This document shows positions 1 through 5,599 of a stretch of 6,467 nt of DNA, piece after piece. The stretch comes from an uncultured bacterium (GTDB taxonomy: Bacteria > Patescibacteriota > Minisyncoccia > Phycocordibacterales > UBA1006): assembly GCA_903873095.1 (NCBI GenBank), contig CAIQMU010000091.1, positions 1 to 6,467 on the forward strand. The letters run 5' to 3'. A program made the position numbers and the translations under genes. Each line of letters begins with the position of its first letter. Position 1 is the stretch's first letter. Below the pieces are notes generated by a model. It saw only the letters and a list, made by a program, of their open reading frames with translations. It made no database searches and was not told the origin of the DNA.

Positions 1-1841
1 CTAGTAGAGGGGGCTTCCGCAACATCTTCATTTTCTTCTTCTGAATCATCTGATACCCCATCTGCAATACTTGCAACTTCCCCGCCCATATTTTTGATAT
101 GCATGTCTTTTTCCTCATCCGAGAATGCATACGCAACTTCTTTTCCTTTCTTGATCTTGTACAAAGGTGGTTGCGCAATATACAAGTATCCCGCATCAAT
201 CACTTGTCGCAAATAGCGATAGAACAAGGTAAGAAGAAGTGTTCGAATGTGCGCACCGTCGACGTCGGCATCCGTTGCAATCACAATTTTGTGATATCGA
301 ATTTTCGACAAATCAAACGTTTCACCAATCGATGTACCAAGAGCAATAATGATCGTCTTGATTTCCTCGTTCCCAATCATTTTATCAAGGCGAGCACGTT
401 CTGTGTTCAAAGGCTTTCCTTTGAGTGGCAAGATCGCCTGTGTCTTCTTATCTCGTCCCTGTTTTGCAGTACCTCCGGCCGAGTCTCCCTCTACAATAAA
501 GATCTCTGAGTCTTCTGAATTTTTCGATTGGCAGTCTGATAATTTTCCAGGAAGTGTAAATCCTTCAAGAGCTCCTTTTCGTAAAATAGAATCTTTCGCA
601 GCCTTGGCAGCTTTACGTGCACGAAGCGCAAGTACAGCTTTACCAATGATGGCTTTTGCTTCGTCAGGATTTTCTTCGAGGAACATTCCAAATGCTTCGC
701 CAAATACTTGCTCTACTGCTCCACGAGCTTCTGGCGAACCAAGCTTCGCCTTTGTCTGACCTTCAAATTGAATTTCAGGCATTTTAACAGTGACAACCGC
801 CGTCATTCCTTCGAGTAAATCCGAACCTTCAAAGTTCTCGCCATCTTTTAAAATTTTCTTTTCTTTATTATAAGCATTCAATACGCGCGTCAACGCCGTT
901 TTAAACCCTGTCAAATGCATTCCTCCTTCGGGTGTGGAAATATGGTTAGCAAAAGGAATAATGCGCGATGACATATCATCAACGTACTGCAGTGCAATTT
1001 CTACATTGATATCACCTACATCTTTGTCGACGTAGAAAATTTTATCTTGAACTTTTTTGTATTGAAAGTTAAGTGATCGAATCATCGACACTAACCCTCC
1101 TTCGAAATAAAATGTTTCTGATGGAACTTCGTATCCCAATTCCATCATGTATGTTTCATTATCCAAATTTATTTTCGCATCGTGATCACGTGCATCAATA
1201 ACTGTAACGCGCAATTTCTTGCACAAATAAGCCTGCTCGCGCAAACGATTCAGTACGCGTTCAAAACTGAATTTTACTTCTTTGAAAATTTCAATATCTG
1301 GTTCGAATGTGATGATCGTTCCCGTAAATTTTGTTTTACCAACAGCTTTAACCTTGAATTTTGGTTTTCCTTGAGAATATTCTTGCGTCCAAATTTGTCC
1401 ATCTTTGTGGACTTCAGCTTTCATGAAAATCGAAAGTGCGTTTACCACTGATGAACCCACTCCGTGAAGACCTCCGGAAACTTTGTATCCTGAATCCTCG
1501 CCTCCGAATTTTCCTCCGGCATGAAGCACGGTCAAAATGGTTTCAAGTGCTGAAACTTTTGTTTTCGAGTGGATGTCAACAGGAATTCCTCGACCATTAT
1601 CGACGACTCGTATTTTATTTCCAGGCAAAAGTGCAACCTCGATATGATTGGCATGACCGCCCATTGCCTCGTCTCGTGAGTTGTCGAAAATTTCCCAGAT
1701 CAAATGGTGCAATCCGTCAGGACCGGTTGAACCGATGTACATTCCGGGTCGTTTTCGAACGGGGTCCAAACCTTCAAGAACCGTAATTGAATCGGCTCCA
1801 TAACTCTCTTTTTTGACCTTTTTTACGTCGTCTTTTGCCAT
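1..1841 (-). CDS. gyrB: DNA gyrase subunit B, partial (C-terminus beyond left edge)
   Basis: ATP-hydrolysing subunit of the type II topoisomerase that introduces negative supercoils; it works with GyrA in the cytoplasm. The ATG at 1841-1839 gives 613 codons with no stop before the edge. The GHKL ATPase domain comes first: HHLIWEIFDN carries the presumed catalytic Glu50 and Mg-binding Asn54, DNGRGIPVD begins at Asp81, GGLHGVG spans 123-129, and the QTK loop is at 362-364. The TOPRIM domain follows, with EGDSAGG at 451-457 and DADVD at 524-528. The sequence LPLKGKPLNTERARLDK and IRTLLLT favour GyrB over ParE, though not decisively. After YAFSDEE (571-577) there is an unusual acidic, Ser-rich stretch (about 592-606) where B. 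subtilis GyrB would soon reach its QRYKGLGEMN motif. Upstream is an extended -10 promoter; the short leader ends CCCCCTAAAAATC and has no Shine-Dalgarno sequence. Identification is very sure; subunit naming slightly less so. Confidence 0.95.
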   Translation of the reverse strand, partial: MAKDDVKKVKKESYGADSITVLEGLDPVRKRPGMYIGSTGPDGLHHLIWEIFDNSRDEAMGGHANHIEVALLPGNKIRVVDNGRGIPVDIHSKTKVSALETILTVLHAGGKFGGEDSGYKVSGGLHGVGSSVVNALSIFMKAEVHKDGQIWTQEYSQGKPKFKVKAVGKTKFTGTIITFEPDIEIFKEVKFSFERVLNRLREQAYLCKKLRVTVIDARDHDAKINLDNETYMMELGYEVPSETFYFEGGLVSMIRSLNFQYKKVQDKIFYVDKDVGDINVEIALQYVDDMSSRIIPFANHISTPEGGMHLTGFKTALTRVLNAYNKEKKILKDGENFEGSDLLEGMTAVVTVKMPEIQFEGQTKAKLGSPEARGAVEQVFGEAFGMFLEENPDEAKAIIGKAVLALRARKAAKAAKDSILRKGALEGFTLPGKLSDCQSKNSEDSEIFIVEGDSAGGTAKQGRDKKTQAILPLKGKPLNTERARLDKMIGNEEIKTIIIALGTSIGETFDLSKIRYHKIVIATDADVDGAHIRTLLLTLFYRYLRQVIDAGYLYIAQPPLYKIKKGKEVAYAFSDEEKDMHIKNMGGEVASIADGVSDDSEEENEDVAEAPST

Positions 1842-1870
1842 GATTTTTAGGGGGTTAAGTTAACTTTACT

Positions 1871-1879
1871 ATTATATCA
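1871..1879 (-). promoter_or_regulatory. gyrB promoter, extended -10 (TGATATAAT)
   Basis: Read on minus, TG (1879-1878), one base, then a perfect TATAAT (1876-1871). The transcript would start near 1864 and carry a leader of about 22 bases before the gyrB ATG. No good -35 hexamer is seen at the expected distance, which fits an extended -10 promoter. Confidence 0.6.
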
Positions 1880-1880
1880 T

Positions 1881-1895
1881 AAGGATATTTTCCTT
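1881..1895. promoter_or_regulatory. inverted repeat in the gyrB promoter spacer, possible operator
   Basis: AAGGA-TATTT-TCCTT: 5-base perfect arms around a 5-base centre. It lies just upstream of the gyrB extended -10 and just before the -35 of the opposing plus-strand promoter, so a bound protein could affect both. The arms are short and chance is a real possibility. Confidence 0.25.
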
Positions 1896-1899
1896 GTAC

Positions 1900-1927
1900 T
1901 TGACTTTATATAAAAATAAATTATAAT
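1900..1927 (+). promoter_or_regulatory. sigma70-type promoter reading away from gyrB
   Basis: TTGACT (1900-1905), 16-base A/T-rich spacer, TATAAT (1922-1927). No protein gene lies ahead on the plus strand; the next gene is the oxidoreductase on the opposite strand. The promoter points into about 100 bases that end in a terminator-like hairpin. The 12 bases from 1896 (GTACTTGACTTT) recur in the promoter of the secreted-protein gene. Confidence 0.6.
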
Positions 1928-1933
1928 ATTCTA

Positions 1934-2035
1934 TATAGGGACATTTTATACCTTTACTGGTATGAAAAAAGGCATGGTTATTTCATGTCTGACAAGTTCC
2001 AAAAACCTCGGTGTCTCACCACCGGGGTATTTTTA
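1934..2035 (+). ncRNA. candidate small structured RNA, three stem-loops
   Basis: This is a proposed RNA of about 100 bases; I do not recognise its family. It starts about 7 bases after the TATAAT at 1922-1927 and ends at a hairpin plus T-run. Hairpin 1: 1944-1952 pairs with 1959-1967, 9 pairs, loop UUUACU. Hairpin 2: 1970-1976 pairs with 1984-1990, 7 pairs, loop of 7. Hairpin 3: 2005-2013 pairs with 2020-2028, 9 pairs, loop of 6, then UAUUUUU. Each stem has exactly one non-Watson-Crick position, and in the plus-sense RNA each is a G-U pair; on the minus strand each would be an A-C mismatch. The ATG at 1962 lies in hairpin 1 and its frame runs open far past the terminator, so a leader peptide is unlikely. 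SRP and 6S RNA hallmarks were not seen. It is divergent from gyrB and convergent with the oxidoreductase gene. Confidence 0.45.
2001..2034. terminator. probably bidirectional Rho-independent terminator
   Basis: Stem ACCTCGGTG (2005-2013) and CACCGGGGT (2020-2028) with loop TCTCAC. AAAAA (2001-2005) precedes it and TTTTT (2030-2034) follows, so both strands have a U-run. On minus it lies 12 bases after the oxidoreductase stop codon; on plus it would end the candidate small RNA. The stem is unbroken on plus (one G-U) but has one A-C mismatch on minus. Confidence 0.75.
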
Positions 2036-2039
2036 TGCC

Positions 2040-3680
2040 TCATTTTTCTATTCGAATATGATCCCTCAAATAATCTCGTGTATCCCCCACCTTCTTCCCT
2101 GGATTGAAAATCGTATTTGGGTCAAAAAGAGATTTAGTGAATTTGAAGAGTCCAATGATGAACGGCCCGTACATTTTTTCCAAATATGGAGTACGGACAA
2201 TTCCGTCGTTGTGTTCAGCCGTAATCGAACCACCATACGAAATAACCAAATCATAAACTTGATCAGAAATCTTCAAAATCAAATCTCGATTTGATTCGAT
2301 TTTCATATCCATCAGTGGAATGATATGAAAGTTTCCATTCCCCACATGTCCCGCAATCGTGTACACAAATTTTGCATCATCTAAAATTTTCTGCAGTTTC
2401 GGCATAAACTCCGGAAGAGTACTTGGTGGAACGATGATGTCGTCAATAAACGGTGCTGTGCGTTTTCCGTGAACGTGTTTTCGAAGCAAATTGAAACTTT
2501 CCCTTCGGATACGCCAATATTTATTCGCTTCTGATGCATTACGTGCAATATGTGTTTGGAATCCAAAATCTTTTATTGATGTTTCTATCTCGACAAGTTT
2601 CTGTTTTACTTCTTGTTCTGTGTTTCCTGCAATTTCAACAAGAACAATCAATTTTGGAATTCCTCCTCGCAAAATTTTAATTCCATCAGGAATCATCGCA
2701 ATACCAAGTTTAATAAATTCCCACAGCCCCATTTCACCCAAGAAATCAAAGAAGAATTGAAATGCAAGTTTCAGACTATAATCATCAAACGATTCGATAC
2801 TTTCAGGATTAAATATTACAAGTTTTGCTGCCAAGTCCCCCACGCGATCAATCTTGTCCATGTAAATCGCGAGTACATTTGAAACAGGTTCTACGTCTAC
2901 TAATTTAAATGTTGCTTCTGTTACAATACCGAGCGTTCCTTGTGAACCAACGAGAAGTTTATTCAAATCAAACATCTGTGTTTCCCGATCCCACACATTC
3001 CACAAAAAATATCCCGCCGAGTTTTTTGAAACGTTTGGTTTTGCGTTTTTAATCGCATCGTAATTTTTCTCGATCGTTTCAAATAATGATTTGTACAAAT
3101 TCCCCTCGAAATCGTTTTGTGCGATTTTTGCATCAAGTTCACCTTTGGTTAAAGGTTTTACAACATATTCATTACCATCATTAAAGACAACTTTTGTTGC
3201 AATGATATATTTTTCTGCTTTACCATAACGTAATGTTTTTTCACCAGCCCCGTTGTTTCCTACAATTCCGCCCATAGCGCAAATTTCTTTTGATGCAGGA
3301 AATGCTGGATACATTAATTTCTTTGCAAATGTTGATTTCTCGAAATCGCGATAAAAAACACCTGGTTCTGTCACCAATGTTTTTTCTTGAATATTCACCT
3401 CACCAAGATGGTTCATGTAACGCGTAAAATCCATAATGATGGATTCGTTGATCGCACCACCTGACATGCACGTTCCCGCACTGCGCGGTGTTATCGAGAA
3501 TTTTTCATCTTGCGCATTTACCCATTTCACAATCGCGCATACATCAGCCGAATCCCTGGGAAACACGACAAGTTTTGGATACAACTGAAACAAACTTGCA
3601 TCTTGGGAATATTTTTCAAGTGTCTCGGGACTTGTTTCCAAGTCTCCTTTAAATGTTTTTTTGAGTGATTCAAGATTCAT
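2040..3680 (-). CDS. FAD-linked oxidoreductase, GlcD / D-lactate dehydrogenase family
   Basis: A 546-residue flavoprotein expected to oxidise a D-2-hydroxyacid such as D-lactate or glycolate; the substrate is inferred from the family only. The FAD-binding (PCMH-type) domain spans about 32-265, with FPRDSADV at 40-47, PRSAGTCMSGG at 65-75 (usual form PRGxGT), GGIVGNNGAGEKTLRYG at 137-153 and GSQGTLGIVTEA at 245-256. The C-terminal FAD-oxidase domain carries HVGNGNFH (445-452) and AEH (488-490), the His and Glu positions that bind the active-site metal in D-2-hydroxyacid relatives, and ends with FNPGKKVG (525-532). A hydrophobic stretch at about 307-336 could dock on the membrane. There is no Fe-S (CCG) domain, unlike the longer YdiJ-type fusions, and no GlcE/GlcF-like neighbour, so the electron acceptor is unknown. 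Its ATG is 6 bases from an extended -10, and it ends TGA before a terminator. Confidence 0.9.
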   Translation of the reverse strand: MNLESLKKTFKGDLETSPETLEKYSQDASLFQLYPKLVVFPRDSADVCAIVKWVNAQDEKFSITPRSAGTCMSGGAINESIIMDFTRYMNHLGEVNIQEKTLVTEPGVFYRDFEKSTFAKKLMYPAFPASKEICAMGGIVGNNGAGEKTLRYGKAEKYIIATKVVFNDGNEYVVKPLTKGELDAKIAQNDFEGNLYKSLFETIEKNYDAIKNAKPNVSKNSAGYFLWNVWDRETQMFDLNKLLVGSQGTLGIVTEATFKLVDVEPVSNVLAIYMDKIDRVGDLAAKLVIFNPESIESFDDYSLKLAFQFFFDFLGEMGLWEFIKLGIAMIPDGIKILRGGIPKLIVLVEIAGNTEQEVKQKLVEIETSIKDFGFQTHIARNASEANKYWRIRRESFNLLRKHVHGKRTAPFIDDIIVPPSTLPEFMPKLQKILDDAKFVYTIAGHVGNGNFHIIPLMDMKIESNRDLILKISDQVYDLVISYGGSITAEHNDGIVRTPYLEKMYGPFIIGLFKFTKSLFDPNTIFNPGKKVGDTRDYLRDHIRIEK

Positions 3681-3686
3681 AGGACT

Positions 3687-3695
3687 ATCATATCA
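3687..3695 (-). promoter_or_regulatory. oxidoreductase promoter, extended -10, leaderless start
   Basis: On minus: TG (3695-3694), A, TATGAT (3692-3687), then AGTCCT and the ATG at 3680. Transcription normally starts 6-8 bases after the -10, which falls on or next to the A of the start codon, so the mRNA would have no leader and no room for a Shine-Dalgarno site. A TTGTCA at 3722-3717 is too far (24 bases) to be its -35. Confidence 0.5.
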
Positions 3696-3723
3696 AATTT
3701 AAAGAAAAAGAAACCTTGACAAC

Positions 3724-3760
3724 AAACCTCACCCCAACCCTCTCCTCTGCGAGGAGAGGG
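3724..3760. repeat. palindromic intergenic repeat, copy 1
   Basis: AAACCTCACCC (3724-3734), then CCCTCTCCTC (3738-3747), loop TGC, GAGGAGAGGG (3751-3760): a perfect 10-base-pair stem. The same lead-in and stem occur at 5531-5585. The block resembles the CCCTCTCC/GGAGAGGG intergenic palindromes scattered through many bacterial genomes. No T-run adjoins this copy on either strand, so it is probably not a terminator by itself. It sits upstream of the oxidoreductase promoter. Confidence 0.75.
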
Positions 3761-3771
3761 AGCTGGACAAT

Positions 3772-3803
3772 AAAAAAAGCCCTCGAATAATTCCGAAGGC
3801 TTT
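3772..3803 (-). terminator. Rho-independent terminator of the secreted-protein gene
   Basis: On minus, AAAGCCTTCG (3803-3794) pairs with CGAGGGCTTT (3785-3776) across an 8-base loop, followed by a U-run (complement of A at 3772-3778). The single irregular pair is U-G in the minus RNA but C-A on plus, which confirms the direction. It starts 17 bases after the stop codon. Confidence 0.85.
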
Positions 3804-3820
3804 GACTGTGTTCATGCTGG

Positions 3821-4474
3821 TTACTGATCGTATCTGCGACCACGTCCAGTGTGATGTTTTGATTTGCCATCATGATACAAGAGAGTACCACTTCCAGCAA
3901 TCAAGTAAGTTTTTGTATCCATTAAAAATGTATACATCGGCTTTTGGTTTGCAACAACATGTGCTGTTGTAAATTGCTCATCACCTGAAATCATTTCTTT
4001 CGAAGTATTTCCAGATGCTGCAGAAAACGGAATCAAAATGTCATTTGTTTCTTTCGTTGTGAACGAAACGAGAATGACACGAGGTTTGAATCCTTTAGGG
4101 ATTTTTGTCGTATCGGTACCATCGATAGCGAGTTCGTAGAGAGTATCTTTAGAGATAACTTTTACGATCTTGCCAGGTGTACCATCTTCGATAGTTAATG
4201 TTTTTGCAGCTATACGGCGACCATTTGAAGTTTGTGATTTTGATACCACTTCTTGCACAACGATCTTACCTGAGATGTATACTTGCAAACCCATCAACGT
4301 TTGATCATCAAATGTAGTATCTACATTATGATCATAGATCTTACGATCCCTAAATGCTCTATCTCCTACAACCTCGGCGTCACGTGATGTGGTAGCCGAG
4401 AAAGCAGGAGCTTGAGCTGATACTGTAGCCATAAAAGAGACTAGTGCAATAAGTGTTAAGATTGACTTTTTCAT
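3821..4474 (-). CDS. small secreted protein of unknown function
   Basis: A 217-residue protein I cannot assign to a family. The N-terminus is a clear Sec signal peptide: MKKS, a hydrophobic core of ILTLIALVSFMATV, then cleavage after Ala20 (VSA) or Ala22 (AQA). There is no cysteine anywhere, so it is neither a lipoprotein nor disulfide-bonded. The mature part is rich in short beta-prone runs (LQVYISGKIVVQEVV at 63-77, GKIVKVISKDTLYELAI at 101-117, RVILVSFTT at 132-140) and looks like a beta-rich domain. The tail from about 203 is Gly, Lys, Arg and His rich (KSKHHTGRGRR). The signal peptide ending in SAQ and the A-rich leader recall Bacteroidota genes, but the promoter is of ordinary sigma70 type. 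It has its own promoter and terminator. The start is set by the signal peptide; no Shine-Dalgarno sequence is present. Confidence 0.85.
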   Translation of the reverse strand: MKKSILTLIALVSFMATVSAQAPAFSATTSRDAEVVGDRAFRDRKIYDHNVDTTFDDQTLMGLQVYISGKIVVQEVVSKSQTSNGRRIAAKTLTIEDGTPGKIVKVISKDTLYELAIDGTDTTKIPKGFKPRVILVSFTTKETNDILIPFSAASGNTSKEMISGDEQFTTAHVVANQKPMYTFLMDTKTYLIAGSGTLLYHDGKSKHHTGRGRRYDQ

Positions 4475-4516
4475 TGTTATTGATTTTTAAGTTTGTTTTT
4501 TATTTAAATATTGTGA

Positions 4517-4533
4517 AAAGAACCTTGTTCTCT
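4517..4533 (-). promoter_or_regulatory. 5' leader hairpin of the secreted-protein mRNA
   Basis: On minus, AGAGAAC (4533-4527), loop AAG, GTTCTTT (4523-4517): 7 pairs including one G-U. It lies right after the expected transcription start near 4535, about 42 bases before the ATG, where a hairpin can protect the 5' end. The inner palindrome AGAAC/GTTCT could instead be a DNA-binding site. Confidence 0.35.
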
Positions 4534-4541
4534 ATACTCCC

Positions 4542-4570
4542 ATAATAGCATATTATTATATAAAAGTCAA
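4542..4570 (-). promoter_or_regulatory. strong sigma70-type promoter of the secreted-protein gene
   Basis: On minus: TTGACT (4570-4565), 17-base spacer, TATTAT (4547-4542), plus a TG one base before the -10 (TGCTATTAT). Expected start is near 4535, giving a leader of about 60 A/T-rich bases. With upstream GTAC it matches GTACTTGACTTT of the plus promoter at 1896. Confidence 0.7.
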
Positions 4571-4590
4571 GTACCTAAGCTCTTATTTCT

Positions 4591-4599
4591 TGATATACT
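4591..4599 (+). promoter_or_regulatory. aldolase promoter, extended -10, leaderless start
   Basis: TG (4591-4592), A, TATACT (4594-4599), then 8 bases to the ATG at 4608. Transcription should begin on or next to the start codon. The -35 region (about 4571-4576, GTACCT) is poor, as allowed for extended -10 promoters. It lies back to back with the secreted-protein promoter. Confidence 0.5.
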
Positions 4600-4607
4600 A
4601 AAAACCT

Positions 4608-5531
4608 ATGGAAAATAACGATATTTTGACACATTTGGGCTATAACGGTGAACTGTGCATCCTTCCTTTTGATCATAGGTCATTTTTCGAGGAACTGCTT
4701 AAATTTACGGAACCTTTGACCACCGAGCAGAAAAATCAGCTCACTGATTACAAAAAAATCATTTATGGCGGGTACGAGAAATCACTCACTCTTGGAGTCC
4801 CAAAAGAATCATCGGCAATTTTAGTTGATGATGAATTTGGACTTGAAATATTACTGGATGCGAAATCAAAAGGTTATGTAACACTTCAAAGTACCGAGAT
4901 TTCGGGTGATAATCATTTTGAATTTGCGCACGGTGCAGAATGGAAATCATGGATTGAAAAAGTTCAACCTACATTTGTAAAAGCTCTTGTTCGTTATAAT
5001 CCTGATGGCGATAAAAACTTGAATCAAGAAAGCCTCAAGGGACTTGCAGAACTTTCTGCGTATGCACACGCGGAAGGTTACAAGTTTTTGATCGAACCAT
5101 TGGTTCCTGCAACAACTGATCAACTTGCATCTGTTTCAAATGATAAAACTCGCTATGATGCAGAGATTCGCCCAACACTCACAGCACGCATGATTACCGA
5201 AATGCAAAGTGCGCATGTCGAACCGGATATTTGGAAAATCGAAGGATTCGCAGACGAGTCAGCATATGCACAAGTTGTAACAGTGGCACGCGCAGGTGGA
5301 CGAGATTACGTCGGAGTTATTTCACTTGGACGAAACGAAACAGATGAAACGGTTTCAATATGGCTCACTGCAGGATCACACGTTCCTGGTGTTATTGGAT
5401 TCGCGGTTGGACGAACCATCTTCCTCGATTCCCTTCTGAAATTTCAGTCAGGTGAAATGACACGTGAACAAGCAGAGGAAAAAATTGCAGAACGGTTTAA
5501 ATTCTTTTATGATGTGTTCAATAAAAAATAA
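4608..5531 (+). CDS. class I aldolase, DUF2090 family (LacD / IolC C-terminal type)
   Basis: A 307-residue stand-alone TIM-barrel aldolase. DUF2090 is best known as the C-terminal half of some IolC proteins of inositol breakdown and is related to tagatose-1,6-bisphosphate aldolase LacD; the substrate here cannot be told from sequence. Visible family motifs are LPFDHR at 19-24, LVDDEFG at 72-78, FVKALVRYNPDGD at 123-135, FLIEPLVP at 160-167, DIWKIEG at 207-213 and GFAVGRTIF at 264-272. Lys210 is the likely Schiff-base lysine. Asp22, Lys125, Glu163 and Arg269 fall where I recall LacD active-site and phosphate-binding residues, so it should be active on a phosphorylated sugar. No kinase domain is attached. 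It has its own leaderless-type promoter, and the terminator-like repeat at 5531-5585 overlaps the last base of its stop codon. It converges with the transaldolase gene. Confidence 0.85.
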   Translation: MENNDILTHLGYNGELCILPFDHRSFFEELLKFTEPLTTEQKNQLTDYKKIIYGGYEKSLTLGVPKESSAILVDDEFGLEILLDAKSKGYVTLQSTEISGDNHFEFAHGAEWKSWIEKVQPTFVKALVRYNPDGDKNLNQESLKGLAELSAYAHAEGYKFLIEPLVPATTDQLASVSNDKTRYDAEIRPTLTARMITEMQSAHVEPDIWKIEGFADESAYAQVVTVARAGGRDYVGVISLGRNETDETVSIWLTAGSHVPGVIGFAVGRTIFLDSLLKFQSGEMTREQAEEKIAERFKFFYDVFNKK

Positions 5532-5585
5532 AAACCTCACCCAATTTGCTTCGCAAATTACCCTCTCCTGGAAGGAGAGGGTTTT
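5531..5585. repeat. palindromic intergenic repeat, copy 2, acting as terminator
   Basis: The lead-in AAACCTCACCC (5532-5542) is shared with copy 1. Here an extra hairpin follows, AATTTGC (5543-5549), TTC, GCAAATT (5553-5559), and then the common stem CCCTCTCCT (5561-5569), GGA, AGGAGAGGG (5573-5581) and TTTT. For the plus-strand aldolase this is a good Rho-independent terminator. AAAACC (5531-5536) can also pair with GGTTTT (5580-5585), closing both hairpins into a three-way junction. On minus, T-rich sequence follows the element, so it may also stop transaldolase transcripts. Confidence 0.75.
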
Positions 5586-5599
5586 GCTTCAGTAGAGTT

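Noticed and set aside
99..1786. Several plus- and minus-strand frames of 70-136 codons across the left part
   Set aside because: All overlap gyrB, whose motifs are continuous in one minus frame for 613 codons.
1934..2035. The candidate RNA as SRP RNA, 6S RNA or a riboswitch
   Set aside because: The conserved SRP tip sequence and a 6S-like long bubble were not seen, and no plus-strand gene lies downstream for a riboswitch to control.
1962..2294. Plus-strand 110-codon reading frame beginning just after the 1900 promoter
   Set aside because: It runs through the terminator hairpin and then antisense through the conserved oxidoreductase C-terminus; no Shine-Dalgarno site or recognisable protein features.
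3716..3721. TTGACA on plus as a -35 box
   Set aside because: No -10-like sequence follows at 16-18 bases; that place is occupied by the C/T-rich arm of the repeat.
3688..3900. Minus-strand 70-codon frame upstream of the oxidoreductase
   Set aside because: It reads through the terminator and the palindromic repeat and overlaps the end of the secreted-protein gene in another frame; the repeat accounts for its open length.
3724..5585. The two similar palindromes as a CRISPR array or transposon ends
   Set aside because: Only two copies about 1.8 kb apart, no regular spacers, no target duplications seen, and the genes between are unrelated to mobility.
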